Source of the DNA: Flavobacteriaceae bacterium
GTDB taxonomy: Bacteria > Bacteroidota > Bacteroidia > Flavobacteriales > Flavobacteriaceae
Assembly (NCBI GenBank): GCA_031277535.1
Contig: JAITMD010000003.1
Span: 186,001-250,000 of the forward strand
Direction of reading: 5' to 3'
DNA: 64,000 bases
Shown: positions 1 through 9,354 of the stretch, one piece after another
How the letters are laid out: each line of letters opens with the position of its first letter
Numbering within the stretch: the stretch's first letter is position 1
Program-made: the position numbers and the translations under genes
The notes under the pieces: model-generated
What the model saw: the letters and a program-made list of their open reading frames with translations, nothing else
Told to the model about the DNA's origin: nothing
Databases searched by the model: none

Positions 1-375
1 GACGCTAATTTATTAGAACAATTAAATAAGGTTATACACCCATTAGTAAGAAAAGATTTTGTAGATTGGGTTGAACAACATAAAGAATCTCCTTTTATTT
101 TAAAAGAAAGTGCTATTTTATTTGAGAATGGTTTAGAGAAAGATTGTGATTATATCATCTTAATAACTGCTCCTGAGGAGCTTCGAATAAAAAGAGTAAT
201 GAAACGAGATAATGTGGATGAAGAGAATATTCGTGAAATTATCAATGTTCAAATGAAAGATGAAGATAAAATTCGTAAAAGTGATTATGTAATTGTGAAT
301 TCTGACGATAATTTCATAAAAAAAGAGGTTCTGTCAGTTGTAAAAGCCCTTAATTTGAAAAATAATTCAATTTAG
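1..375 (+). CDS. coaE: Dephospho-CoA kinase, C-terminal part (5' end outside window)
   Basis: The frame is open from base 1 to the TAG at 373-375 and gives 124 residues without a start. The translation carries the CoaE hallmark of Asn-Lys-Val-Ile-His-Pro followed by DFVDWV. A later KRxxxR-type stretch (RIKRVMKRD) matches the arginine-rich lid of this P-loop kinase family. The enzyme phosphorylates dephospho-CoA in the cytosol, the last step of coenzyme A synthesis. The Walker A segment lies upstream of the window. The gene ends 62 bp before the histidine kinase, which appears to have its own promoter in that gap. The family call is firm; only completeness cannot be judged. Confidence 0.85.
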   Translation, partial: DANLLEQLNKVIHPLVRKDFVDWVEQHKESPFILKESAILFENGLEKDCDYIILITAPEELRIKRVMKRDNVDEENIREIINVQMKDEDKIRKSDYVIVNSDDNFIKKEVLSVVKALNLKNNSI

Positions 376-397
376 TTGGTTAATTTTATGTTAATGA

Positions 398-430
398 TTG
401 AGTGTTTTGTTTTTTTTAATGTTAATTTTG
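398..430 (+). promoter_or_regulatory. Putative promoter of the RprXY-type pair
   Basis: A TTG at 398-400 is followed after 22 bp by TAATTTTG at 423-430, matching the Bacteroidetes -33/-7 pattern. Transcription would start about base 437, so the kinase mRNA would be nearly leaderless. Confidence 0.45.
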
Positions 431-437
431 AATAGTT

Positions 438-2024
438 ATGAATAAAATTCGATTTAGACTATTAGTGGGAATAATGAGTTTTTCTCTAATAGGTATTATA
501 GTCGTTCAATTATATTGGATTGTTAGTTCGTATAGAAATAATGAAGAACAATTTATGTACCATGTACAACAAGTATTAAGTAATGTTGCTAATAATATAC
601 AGCAGAATGAAGCTACTGAATTTTACAGAAAGTACAATGAATTAAAAGATAGTATTGGATCTTCACCTAAACAAAGTGAATTGAAACAATATTTGATTGT
701 AGAGAGAAATCCTAGAACAAATGAGCAAATATTTTATTCAAACACATTAATATTAGAGGATTATAATTTAAGAAGTTCGCTCTTTGATAAAAATGCTGAT
801 AGTTTAAAAATTAAAAACTTCGTTTCTCAACGAAAAACAGAGATTTTTAGAGGAAATGACTTTGATCGTCATGATGGAGGAATTCATAATAACTATCCTG
901 ATGAAGTAATTGAAAAGACTGGTAATTTAGATATACTTGAACAAGCTCAGTTTGAAATATTTTTTAAAGATATTGTTTCATTAAGAAGTATTGATGAAAG
1001 GATTTCAAACGAGAAACTTCAAGAATTATTAGAAGCAGGTTTTAAACAATATGGAGTCAATGCAAAATTTGATTACGGAGTTTATAATAAAGGGTTAGCA
1101 ACAAAGATAAAGTCAGAGGACTTTAATTATGAAGAAGAATCAAGTTATTCTGTTTCTATTTTAGGGGATAACGAAGGGAAGAATAAGTATCAATTGTATG
1201 TGAATTTCCCTGATAAAAGTAAGTATTTGTTTTCTTCATTGTTAGGAATAAGTTTTTTGTCACTATTATTTACAATAGTTATTATAGCTGCTTATTTGAA
1301 TGCTATTAATCAGTTGATTAAACAAAAACAAATATCGGAGATAAAGACTGACTTTATTAATAATATGACGCATGAGTTTAAAACACCTATAGCAACGATT
1401 AATCTTGCTTTAGATGCAATAAAGAACCCTAAAGTTATTGGGAATCCAGAAATGGTTGCACGATACTTGCAAATGATTCGGGATGAAAATAAAAGGATGC
1501 ATGCTCAAGTAGAAAACGTATTGAGAATTTCTAAATTAGAAAAAAGGGAATTTGATGTAGAGAAAGAGACAATGGATGTACATGAAATTATTGAAGCCGC
1601 AGTAGAACATGTAGATTTAATTGTACAAGATAAAGGTGGTGAGATTAACTTACATTTAGACGCAAGACGTTCAGATGTTTTAGGAAATGACTTCCATTTC
1701 ACAAGTGTAATTGTGAATATCTTAGATAATGCTATTAAGTATTCTAAAGATAGACCAATTATAGATGTATATACAGAAAATGTAAAAGACTTTATCCTGA
1801 TTAAGGTGCAAGATCAGGGAGTTGGAATGAGTAAAAATGCACAAAAAAGGATCTTTGACAAGTTTTACCGAGAACATACAGGAGATTTACATAATGTAAA
1901 AGGCCATGGATTAGGATTAGCTTATGTATTACAAATCGTAGAGAATCATAATTCTCAAGTGTATGTTGAAAGTGAAAAAGGAAAAGGAAGCACCTTTATT
2001 ATTAAAATGCCATTAATAAATTAA
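438..2024 (+). CDS. rprX: Two-component sensor histidine kinase (RprX type)
   Basis: This 528-residue membrane sensor kinase has a first membrane helix at about residues 7-29, a periplasmic sensor region of about 230 residues without a recognised fold, and a second helix at about 265-290. The HisKA segment contains HEFKTP with the phosphorylated histidine at 312. The ATPase domain shows the N box (NILDNAIKYS), G1 (DQGVGM), F box (IFDKFYR) and G2 (GHGLGLAY). It should phosphorylate the response regulator that starts 7 bp downstream, so the two form one transcription unit. The symbol rests on similarity in layout to the RprX/RprY pair of Bacteroidetes. The stimulus is unknown. Confidence 0.85.
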   Translation: MNKIRFRLLVGIMSFSLIGIIVVQLYWIVSSYRNNEEQFMYHVQQVLSNVANNIQQNEATEFYRKYNELKDSIGSSPKQSELKQYLIVERNPRTNEQIFYSNTLILEDYNLRSSLFDKNADSLKIKNFVSQRKTEIFRGNDFDRHDGGIHNNYPDEVIEKTGNLDILEQAQFEIFFKDIVSLRSIDERISNEKLQELLEAGFKQYGVNAKFDYGVYNKGLATKIKSEDFNYEEESSYSVSILGDNEGKNKYQLYVNFPDKSKYLFSSLLGISFLSLLFTIVIIAAYLNAINQLIKQKQISEIKTDFINNMTHEFKTPIATINLALDAIKNPKVIGNPEMVARYLQMIRDENKRMHAQVENVLRISKLEKREFDVEKETMDVHEIIEAAVEHVDLIVQDKGGEINLHLDARRSDVLGNDFHFTSVIVNILDNAIKYSKDRPIIDVYTENVKDFILIKVQDQGVGMSKNAQKRIFDKFYREHTGDLHNVKGHGLGLAYVLQIVENHNSQVYVESEKGKGSTFIIKMPLIN

Positions 2025-2031
2025 TTAATAT

Positions 2032-2751
2032 ATGGAAACAACAAACAACAAGAAAATTTTATTAGTAGAAGATGATCCAAACTTTGGAGCTATCTTGAAA
2101 GATTATTTAGCAATCAATGACTTTGATGTTACATTAGCTAAAAATGGTATGGAAGGATTTGAAAAATTCAAAAGAGATGTTTTCGACCTTTGTATCTTAG
2201 ACGTTATGATGCCTTATAAAGACGGATTTACATTAGCCAAGGAGATTCGTGAAAAAAACAAAGAGGTGCCTATTATTTTCTTGACAGCAAAGTCTATGAA
2301 AGAAGACGTATTAAAAGGATATAAAGTAGGAGCAGATGATTACCTAAACAAACCTTTTGACTCTGAAGTATTATTGATGAAAATTAAAGCAATCATCCAC
2401 AGAAAGTCATCAGAGGTTAAAACGGACAATACTAAATTTGAATTCCAAATTGGTAAATTCCATTTGAATTCTAAGTTAAGATTCTTAACTTTTGAGAATG
2501 AAGAAGCGATTAAATTATCTCCAAAAGAGAATGAGCTATTAAAAATATTAGCTATCTATGAGAATGATTTAATGCCACGTGAAGTTGCATTAACAAAAAT
2601 TTGGAGAGACGATAATTACTTTACTTCTCGTAGTATGGATGTTTATATTGCTAAATTGAGAAAGTATCTTAAAAGGGATGAGAATGTTGAAATTCTTAAC
2701 ATCCATGGAGAAGGTTTCAGATTAGTAGTAAAAGGATCAGAAGAAGAATAG
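2032..2751 (+). CDS. rprY: OmpR-family response regulator (RprY type)
   Basis: This 239-residue cytosolic regulator has a receiver domain at about residues 7-122 with the acidic pair D14/D15, the phospho-acceptor D57 (LDVMMP) and the conserved lysine in NKPFD. A winged-helix DNA-binding domain follows at about 135-235 (LSPKENELLKIL, SRSMDVYIAKLRKYL, GEGFRL). It starts 7 bp after the kinase stop and is its evident partner. A strong hairpin terminator follows directly. The receiver and linker read like the flavobacterial RprY group; the regulon cannot be deduced from the window. Confidence 0.9.
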   Translation: METTNNKKILLVEDDPNFGAILKDYLAINDFDVTLAKNGMEGFEKFKRDVFDLCILDVMMPYKDGFTLAKEIREKNKEVPIIFLTAKSMKEDVLKGYKVGADDYLNKPFDSEVLLMKIKAIIHRKSSEVKTDNTKFEFQIGKFHLNSKLRFLTFENEEAIKLSPKENELLKILAIYENDLMPREVALTKIWRDDNYFTSRSMDVYIAKLRKYLKRDENVEILNIHGEGFRLVVKGSEEE

Positions 2752-2770
2752 TTTTTCTAAAATTTATAAA

Positions 2771-2806
2771 AAAGCAGTAACAAAAATCTTGTTACTGCTT
2801 TTTTTG
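2771..2806. terminator. Bidirectional terminator, rprY / crp-like gene
   Basis: The perfect 11-bp stem AAAGCAGTAAC/GTTACTGCTTT, with T-runs on both strands, lies between two convergent genes. Confidence 0.8.
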
Positions 2807-2828
2807 TATATTTTTTTACAATCGGACT

Positions 2829-3401
2829 TTATTCTTCTTCATGCATTTTTTTTAATACTCTATTTAATGTACGTGTCGTAATACCTAAATATGATGCCAT
2901 ATCTTCTTTTGTAATACTTATTTGTTCTTTTTCTTGTAATGCAAGTAAGTTTTCTAAAGCATATTCAACAGTGTATAATTGTTGAAAGGATGCTCTGGCA
3001 CTTGTATGATAAACGCGAAGTGCTTCAATTTCTAATAAAGTAGTATTGAATTTTAAATCTGATTGAATCAATTGTTGAAATACAGATAAAGGAATTATGT
3101 AAGCCTTGACATTACTCAGAGCTTCTATAGAACATAAAATAGGTTTTTTTCCTAAGTATTCTATTTCTCCAATGATTTCTCCAGCACCTAAAAATTCTGG
3201 AATATATTCTTTGCCATTTTCTTCTGTTATAAAACATTTAGTTATGCCTTCTGCAATTACAATAACTTTAGTAACAGTATCTCCTTGGTGAAATAAAATA
3301 TCTCGAGGCTTATAATCCATTAAAGTGATTTTATCTGTATATGCCTCAGTTTGAGCTAATGACTCAATATAATGTACAAAATTAATATTCGTTCTTAACA
3401 T
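2829..3401 (-). CDS. Crp/Fnr-family transcriptional regulator
   Basis: This 190-residue protein has a cyclic-nucleotide-binding-type beta-roll at about residues 25-115 (FHQGDTVTKVIVIAEG, FLGAGEIIGE). A C-terminal helix-turn-helix at about 160-190 contains ITKEDMASYLGITTRTLNRVLKKM. The canonical cAMP-contact segment is not preserved, so the ligand is unknown; such proteins in flavobacteria are often ligand-free or redox/stress linked. It stands alone, convergent with rprY. A short inverted repeat (GGACA-AA-TGTCC, about 3418-3429) sits just upstream and might be an autoregulatory site, which is inference. It could also be called YeiL/Crp-like. Confidence 0.8.
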   Translation of the reverse strand: MLRTNINFVHYIESLAQTEAYTDKITLMDYKPRDILFHQGDTVTKVIVIAEGITKCFITEENGKEYIPEFLGAGEIIGEIEYLGKKPILCSIEALSNVKAYIIPLSVFQQLIQSDLKFNTTLLEIEALRVYHTSARASFQQLYTVEYALENLLALQEKEQISITKEDMASYLGITTRTLNRVLKKMHEEE

Positions 3402-3603
3402 AGTTTTATTATTCGAGGGACAAATGTCCTATGTGTGTGATGCAATCTTATAGATATTTGCACTTTCAAACTTAGTAAAATATTACGATAGAAACGATAT
3501 TTTAAATGTTTTTATAATAATATTATTAAAAAGGAAGCAGCAACTGAGTGCTAAGTTTGTTTTTCAATATATTACAAGTGATAAAGTGTTTTTTTTTAAG
3601 ATA

Positions 3604-3637
3604 GGGAGAACTTTAAAATAAGTTTTCTCCCTTTTTT
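3604..3637 (+). terminator. Orphan terminator-like hairpin
   Basis: GGGAGAA pairs with TTCTCCC, followed by a T6 run on the + strand. No gene on that strand ends nearby; see findings. Confidence 0.4.
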
Positions 3638-3721
3638 AAAAAGAGCAATTAAGGTTAGATTTAAAATAGTGTAAATAATAGTAAGTGTTTTTCAATTCAA
3701 TTTGAAAGTGTGTTTAAAATT

Positions 3722-3753
3722 AAAAAAGGGAAGTAGTAATACTTCCCTTTTTT
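3722..3753 (-). terminator. Terminator of the sulfatase gene
   Basis: A 14-bp stem (AAAAAAGGGAAGTA paired with TACTTCCCTTTTTT) and GTAA loop lie immediately after the stop codon. Confidence 0.8.
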
Positions 3754-3755
3754 AT

Positions 3756-5843
3756 TTACTTATCATATGCTTTGTTTTTTAGTTGCTGCGCTGTGAATTG
3801 ATAAAAAGATATGGTTTCGTTTAAATGTTTTCTGTTTATTGATTTAACTTCTTGCAATGGTATAATAGTATTTTGATTTGAAGAAGGATTATCATAAGTG
3901 TATTGTTTTACTTGTTTATTAGCATTAATAATTGTTAGTTGATTATCGCTGATGAAACCTAAATCTTGATAGGTAGCAATAAATGCCCTTGGAATATAAG
4001 ATGATTTTAATACATCTTGACCAAAAAACTTACTGTTGTAATTAAAGTTTAGTAAGCCAAATAGGGTTGGCATTATATCTATTTGAGACATTAACTGATT
4101 GTAATTATGAGGCTTTAAGCCTTGAGGAGCAAATATCATTCCTGGAATTCTATACTTATCAAGAGGTAACTCTGTTTTACCAGCACTTGAAGCACAGTGA
4201 TCAGCAATAATTACAAATATTGTATTATTGTACCATGCTTCTTTTTGAGCATATTCAAAGAATTTTTTAATTGAATAGTCAGTATAACGAACACCCTGTG
4301 CTCTTCCATCTCCGATTATGTCAGAGTCGTTTATTGTACCTGTTGGATAAGTAAAAGGGCGATGATTACTTACAGTCATTATGTGATTAAAAAATGGTTT
4401 ACCTTCTTTGTATTCACTATTCATAATTTTAATAGCTTTTTTAGCCATATCTTCATCACACACTCCCCATATGTTTTCAAAAGATATTTCTTCTGGCTTA
4501 AATGATGATTTATCTACAATATCATATCCATTTCCTTTAAAAAAGTCGCTCATATTGTCAAATTCAGCGTTACCTCCATACAAGTATTTTACTTGATACC
4601 CTTTTTGTTTAAAGATCCATCCTGTGGTAAACTTATTTTTATTGTCTCGACGTTTTATAATACTTTCTCCTGGAGAAGGTAGGATACCCATAGTTACAGC
4701 TTCTAATCCACGTACAGTTCTATTTCCTGTAGCATATAATTGAGTGAAGAATATACTTTTTGTTGCTAAACTGTCTAAAAATGGAGTCAAATTAGATGTA
4801 TTCCCATAATAACTTAAAAAATCAGCACTAAAACTTTCCATGGTAATAAGTACAACATTCTTCTTTTGTTCTATAGTATCATTTTTAATTTGATGTAAAA
4901 GTGAAGGTTGTTGTTCATTATATTCAGGATAATACTTTTTAATTGTACTCAACATAGTTGATTTATCCACCGTTTGGTAAAATTGAAAGAAATCTAATTC
5001 ACTATTCATGAAAGCACTGTAGAATTTGAAAATTCCATTAGTTTTTAATTCCGCTGTAAAAACATTATTTTCCACTTGTTTGTTTAATTTGGGAATCAAA
5101 AAAAGGGAAAGAATAGTTAAAAGAACAAAACCAAAAGTTTGACTAATTTTTGCTCTAAAAGGAGCCGGTTTATTTAGAACATAGGCCGTTTTTTTAAATA
5201 CATAAATACTCAGAATTATTGTAATAGTACCTACTCCTATAAAAAGAGGAATAACAGGATATGATTCCATAATATTCCCAATTACTTCATTAGTATAAAC
5301 TAAATAATCGACAGCAATAAAATTGTAACGTACTCCAAATTCATTCCAAAAGAAAAATTCACTTAATGTATTTTGTACCATAATAAGGACAAAAAGGAAT
5401 AGTACAAAGAAATAGTTAACTTGTCGTATGTGTATACGTTGGATAGGAAATATTAAACATAACAAATACATTATTGTTTTGATGGATATAAAAGTAATAG
5501 CAATAGTAGGTAAAACTCCTCCATATTCATCAAAAATAGTATTGCCAAATGTAACATACCCCCATATACTGATAAGGAGAATAGAGATAATAATTCCCCA
5601 TGGCTTATTGTATTTAGAATTACTGATGAAAATGAAATATAGCCAAAAAAAGAAAAATGCAATTGTAAAAACACTAAAGTCATTTAGAGCCCCTATCACA
5701 AAGATTCGAAAATATTCACTAAAACTAAAGTTACTATTGGTAATAGGATGATAGAGTAATACTATACGTAAAACAAAATTTAGTAATAAATAGCAGTTTA
5801 ATAAGCTACGGTAAGGTTTAAAGATTGTTGACTTTTGTGCCAT
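3756..5843 (-). CDS. LTA synthase-like membrane sulfatase / phosphoglycerol transferase
   Basis: This 695-residue membrane enzyme has about five N-terminal transmembrane helices (residues 15-250) followed by an extracytoplasmic alkaline-phosphatase-superfamily domain (about 325-620). The metal-site glutamate is E336 (ITMESFSADF), the presumed nucleophile is the threonine in GNRTVRG, and a metal-binding Asp-His pair appears in IIADHCA. This is the layout of LtaS/MdoB-type transferases, which move phosphoglycerol or phosphoethanolamine onto surface glycans or lipids. Gram-negative Bacteroidetes make no classical lipoteichoic acid, so the real acceptor is unknown. The gene is monocistronic and divergent from bioB. 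Confidence 0.85.
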   Translation of the reverse strand: MAQKSTIFKPYRSLLNCYLLLNFVLRIVLLYHPITNSNFSFSEYFRIFVIGALNDFSVFTIAFFFFWLYFIFISNSKYNKPWGIIISILLISIWGYVTFGNTIFDEYGGVLPTIAITFISIKTIMYLLCLIFPIQRIHIRQVNYFFVLFLFVLIMVQNTLSEFFFWNEFGVRYNFIAVDYLVYTNEVIGNIMESYPVIPLFIGVGTITIILSIYVFKKTAYVLNKPAPFRAKISQTFGFVLLTILSLFLIPKLNKQVENNVFTAELKTNGIFKFYSAFMNSELDFFQFYQTVDKSTMLSTIKKYYPEYNEQQPSLLHQIKNDTIEQKKNVVLITMESFSADFLSYYGNTSNLTPFLDSLATKSIFFTQLYATGNRTVRGLEAVTMGILPSPGESIIKRRDNKNKFTTGWIFKQKGYQVKYLYGGNAEFDNMSDFFKGNGYDIVDKSSFKPEEISFENIWGVCDEDMAKKAIKIMNSEYKEGKPFFNHIMTVSNHRPFTYPTGTINDSDIIGDGRAQGVRYTDYSIKKFFEYAQKEAWYNNTIFVIIADHCASSAGKTELPLDKYRIPGMIFAPQGLKPHNYNQLMSQIDIMPTLFGLLNFNYNSKFFGQDVLKSSYIPRAFIATYQDLGFISDNQLTIINANKQVKQYTYDNPSSNQNTIIPLQEVKSINRKHLNETISFYQFTAQQLKNKAYDK

Positions 5844-6095
5844 TTTAATTAAAATAAAAGTATTTATTTAGTGCATAATGTACGTAAAATTAGATTATAA
5901 TTCTTTTTTTCGCTGTTAAAGTACTCCAATATTATTCTCAGTAGTATGATAATATTTTAAATCAGAATGAAAGTTTTCTGTAGCTAATTATTATACGATT
6001 TATTCAATGGACTATAAATTATCTTAAAACCGGACTACTTTATTTTGATTTGTAGCTTTTAGTTTTGATCTGTTAAGAAAATAAATAAAACAGAT

Positions 6096-7103
6096 ATGAC
6101 AACAAGCAGTAAAGCGACTACTATACGCCATAATTGGACAAAAGAAGAAATACAAGCTATATATGACCAACCTTTAATGCAACTTGTTTATGAAGCAGCA
6201 ACAATACATAGACAATATCATAATCCAAAAGAAGTGCAAGTAAGTACATTATTATCTATTAAAACAGGAGGCTGCCCAGAAGATTGTTCTTACTGTGGAC
6301 AAGCGGCTCGTTATCATACAGATATAAAAGTTCAGAAATTATTACCAACACAAACTGTTTTAGCTCATGCTCAAAAAGCAAAAGACAATGGTTCTTCTCG
6401 TTTTTGTATGGCAGCAGCTTGGAGAGAAGTACGCGATAATAGAGACTTCGATCGAGTTATTGAAATGGTAAAAGGGGTAAATGATATGGGGTTAGAAGTG
6501 TGTTGTACTTTAGGTATGTTGACAGAAGAACAAGCTCAACGATTACAAGAGGCAGGATTATATGCCTATAACCATAATTTAGATACATCAGAAGAATATT
6601 ATGACGAGATTATTTCCACTCGAAAATTTGATAATCGTATTAATACAATTAACAATGTACGAAAGGCAGGTCTCACTGTTTGCTCAGGTGGAATTATAGG
6701 GTTAGGAGAAAAAACAATAGATCGTGTCTCTATGTTACTTACTTTAGCAACAATGGAAAAACATCCAGAGTCTGTACCTGTAAATGCATTGGCAAGGGTT
6801 AAGGGAACTCCTATGGAGAAAATGCCTAAAGTTGATATTTGGGATATGGTACGTATGATTGCTACCGCTCGTATTATAATGCCTGCTTCAATGGTTCGCC
6901 TAAGTGCTGGACGCATTGAAATGACAGAAACAGAACAAGCTTGGTGTTTTATGGCTGGTGCGAATTCGATATTTGCAGGCGAACAAGAAACATTGTTGGT
7001 AACTCCAAATCCTGGTTTATCAGAAGATATGCAAATGTTTGATCGATTAGGAATTAAACCAATGAGTAGTAAAAAAGAAGGATGTACAGTTGCTATAGAA
7101 TAA
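6096..7103 (+). CDS. bioB: Biotin synthase
   Basis: This 335-residue radical-SAM enzyme inserts sulfur into dethiobiotin to form biotin. The [4Fe-4S]-binding CxxxCxxC is C60, C64 and C67 ([10 protein letters not shown]). The YNHNLDTS motif, the conserved cysteines for the auxiliary [2Fe-2S] cluster (FCMAAAW; EVCCTLG) and VRLSAGR with the conserved arginine are all present. The length is normal for BioB. It stands alone here without bioA, bioD or bioF. A hairpin terminator follows about 70 bp downstream. Confidence 0.97.
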   Translation: MTTSSKATTIRHNWTKEEIQAIYDQPLMQLVYEAATIHRQYHNPKEVQVSTLLSIKTGGCPEDCSYCGQAARYHTDIKVQKLLPTQTVLAHAQKAKDNGSSRFCMAAAWREVRDNRDFDRVIEMVKGVNDMGLEVCCTLGMLTEEQAQRLQEAGLYAYNHNLDTSEEYYDEIISTRKFDNRINTINNVRKAGLTVCSGGIIGLGEKTIDRVSMLLTLATMEKHPESVPVNALARVKGTPMEKMPKVDIWDMVRMIATARIIMPASMVRLSAGRIEMTETEQAWCFMAGANSIFAGEQETLLVTPNPGLSEDMQMFDRLGIKPMSSKKEGCTVAIE

Positions 7104-7174
7104 TAATTATAAGGATGTAATATTTTTTAAAGAGTCTATAGCATATTGAAAATTAGTTAGATCTGATCCGATTG

Positions 7175-7226
7175 AAAACATCAAAGTATATTGCTAAATA
7201 AGTAGAAAGTAACTTTGATGTTTTTA
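7175..7226 (+). terminator. Terminator of bioB
   Basis: The arms AAAACATCAAAGT and ACTTTGATGTTTT form a 13-bp stem with a 24-nt loop, followed by T residues. Confidence 0.65.
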
Positions 7227-7339
7227 CTTTGTAATTAAATAAAAATAGACAGAAGTATAGCGTAAATAGCATCTGTTATAGTGGCGTTAAATTCGATGTT
7301 ATAAAAATCAGTATGAGAGGTCTGTCATTTATGAATATG

Positions 7340-7347
7340 TATCTTTG
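7340..7347 (+). promoter_or_regulatory. -7 box of the M1 aminopeptidase gene
   Basis: TATCTTTG matches the Bacteroidetes -7 consensus 32 bp before the chosen ATG; I see no good -33 element. Confidence 0.4.
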
Positions 7348-7379
7348 CACCTTTATTTTTGAAGTATTTTAAAGGAGTA

Positions 7380-9248
7380 ATGAAAAAGACCATTTTACTT
7401 ACCTTGTTATCAGGTTTTATGATGTATAGTTGTGGTAAAAAAACACAAGAAAAAAAAGCGCCAATAGCGCAAAATGTAGAAAGCAAAATTATTGACACTC
7501 AGACTTACGCAATTATTGACAAAGCAAAGATTACTCATTTATCATGGGATGTAGAAGTAGATTTTGAACAGAAGATTATTAAGGGAAGTGCTACTTATGA
7601 TATTGATAATAATAAAGCAAATGAAATTTATTTCGATACAGAAAAAATTACAATAGATTCTGTTTATGTAGGAGAGGGAAGAAAGGCAGTATTTCATTTA
7701 GGAGATCAGCATCCTGTAAAAGGAAAAGCTTTAAGAATAGAAATTACTCCTGAAGATAAAAAAGTTACTATATTTTACAAAACATCTCCTAATGCAAATG
7801 CATTACAATGGTTAGAACCATCGCAAACGCATGATAAAAAACAACCTTGTCTATTAACGCAAGGAGAGGCTATTTTAACACGTTCTTACATTCCAATTCA
7901 AGACACTCCTTCGATTCGTATTACTTACGATGCAAAAGTAAAAGTTCCAAAAGAGCTTATGGCAGTTATGAGTGCAACTAATCCTAAGGTAAAAAGTAAA
8001 GATGGAATGTATACTTTTAAGATGGATCAGGCGATTGCTCCTTATTTGATAGCATTAGCTGTTGGAGATTTTGAATATAAAGCCATTGATCAACGCACAG
8101 GAGTTTATGCCGAAAGAGGACAATTAAAATCAGCTGCTTGGGAATTAGCAGATATGGGTAAAATGCTAAAGGTGGCAGAAAATTTATATGGTGAATACCC
8201 TTGGAAACAGTATGATGTATTAATATTACCTCCAAGCTTTCCTTTTGGAGGGATGGAAAATCCTCGATTAACATTTGCTACTCCTACAATTATTGTAGGT
8301 GATCGTTCTCTAACTAATTTGATTGCTCATGAGTTGGCACATTCTTGGTCTGGAAATTTAATAACCAATGCTACATGGGATGATTTTTGGTTAAATGAAG
8401 GTTTTACAGTGTATTTTGAACGTCGTATAATGGAGGCAATGGAAGGGAGAGAATATGCAGATATGTTGGCTGTTATAGGGTATCAGGATCTGGAGTATGC
8501 AATGCGTTCAATGCCAGAAAAATTCACATCATTGTATGTGGATTTCGAAGGAACTAATCCAGATGATGGTTTTTCTGCCGTCCCTTATGATAAAGGATAT
8601 TTATTTCTGAAAATGTTAGAAGATAAATATGGTCGTGAGAAGTTTGATGTATTTGTCAAAAAGTATTTCCACGACAATAAGTTTCAAACAATGACTACAG
8701 AACGTTTTATTACTTATTTGAAAGCTAATTTAATAGGTAAAGAAGATGTAAGGTATTTACAGGAATGGATCTATGCAAAAGGATGGCCAAAAGATATTGT
8801 AAAGCCTGTTTCATCTAAGTTTATTCTTGTAGAAGAACAACTAAAAGCAGATATGCAAACATTGGCAACTGGACAAAAAATAGTTGCTGTAAAAAGACAA
8901 TGGTCAACTAATGAATGGATACATTATATTCGTTTACTACAAGTAGCTAAATTAACACCAGAGACTATGAGTAAATTGGATGTCATGTATAATTTTACCA
9001 ATAGTCATAATGCAGAAATTCAATGTGCTTGGTTTGAAAAAACATTCTTAACCAAGTATGAAAAAGCTTATCCTCAAGCAAAGAAGTATCTAATACATGT
9101 AGGAAGAATTAAGTTTTTAGAACCCTTGTATTTAGCACTAAAAGAGACAGAGCAAATAACTATTGCAAAGGAGATATATAAAGAAGCAAAATTTAATTAT
9201 CATCCTTTAGCCAAAGACTTTGTTGAACAACTATTAGAAATAAAATAA
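7380..9248 (+). CDS. M1-family metallopeptidase (leukotriene A4 hydrolase-like aminopeptidase), lipoprotein
   Basis: I chose the ATG at 7380 over the in-frame TTG at 7359, because it follows AAAGGAG and begins a lipoprotein signal ending in SCGKK. That gives 622 residues. The N-terminal beta-saddle spans about 45-225. The catalytic domain has GGMENP, the zinc motif HELAH (H317, E318, H321) and the third ligand E340 in NEGF. A helical C-terminal domain like that of LTA4 hydrolase spans about 490-620. The protein should be anchored to a membrane on the periplasmic side and trim N-terminal residues from peptides. It is transcribed alone between bioB and kdsB. Confidence 0.92.
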   Translation: MKKTILLTLLSGFMMYSCGKKTQEKKAPIAQNVESKIIDTQTYAIIDKAKITHLSWDVEVDFEQKIIKGSATYDIDNNKANEIYFDTEKITIDSVYVGEGRKAVFHLGDQHPVKGKALRIEITPEDKKVTIFYKTSPNANALQWLEPSQTHDKKQPCLLTQGEAILTRSYIPIQDTPSIRITYDAKVKVPKELMAVMSATNPKVKSKDGMYTFKMDQAIAPYLIALAVGDFEYKAIDQRTGVYAERGQLKSAAWELADMGKMLKVAENLYGEYPWKQYDVLILPPSFPFGGMENPRLTFATPTIIVGDRSLTNLIAHELAHSWSGNLITNATWDDFWLNEGFTVYFERRIMEAMEGREYADMLAVIGYQDLEYAMRSMPEKFTSLYVDFEGTNPDDGFSAVPYDKGYLFLKMLEDKYGREKFDVFVKKYFHDNKFQTMTTERFITYLKANLIGKEDVRYLQEWIYAKGWPKDIVKPVSSKFILVEEQLKADMQTLATGQKIVAVKRQWSTNEWIHYIRLLQVAKLTPETMSKLDVMYNFTNSHNAEIQCAWFEKTFLTKYEKAYPQAKKYLIHVGRIKFLEPLYLALKETEQITIAKEIYKEAKFNYHPLAKDFVEQLLEIK

Positions 9249-9253
9249 GTTTT

Positions 9254-9285
9254 AAAGCTATCTATTGATTAGATAGCTTTTTTTG
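9254..9285 (+). terminator. Terminator of the M1 peptidase gene
   Basis: The perfect 10-bp stem AAAGCTATCT/AGATAGCTTT is followed by T4 right after the stop codon. Confidence 0.8.
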
Positions 9286-9322
9286 TACTTTTAAAATAAG
9301 AGTACTTTTACATTGAATGTTT

Positions 9323-9330
9323 TATATTTG
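9323..9330 (+). promoter_or_regulatory. -7 box of kdsB
   Basis: TATATTTG lies 24 bp before the ATG at 9355. A start of transcription near 9337 would exclude the upstream TTG (9313) and ATG (9331) as kdsB starts. Confidence 0.45.
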
Positions 9331-9354
9331 ATGACTATTAAAATAATAAAAAAG

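Larger units (their letters stand above)
3402..3755. other. Gene-free interval between crp-like and sulfatase genes
   Basis: No open frame of credible length or composition is visible in these 354 bp. The interval holds the upstream region of the crp-like gene, an orphan hairpin with T-tract on the + strand (3604-3637) and the sulfatase terminator (3722-3753). A short RNA on the + strand ending at the orphan hairpin is possible but I see no clear promoter for it. Confidence 0.5.

Noticed and set aside
5428..5751. 107-codon frame opposite the sulfatase membrane segments
   Set aside because: It is antisense to conserved transmembrane helices of a clear gene and has no promoter or family match.
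7359..7379. TTG start for the M1 peptidase
   Set aside because: The ATG at 7380 follows AAAGGAG and directly begins a proper lipoprotein signal; the extra seven residues would disrupt it.
9313..9354. Upstream starts for kdsB
   Set aside because: They lie before or at the predicted transcription start and add residues foreign to the family.
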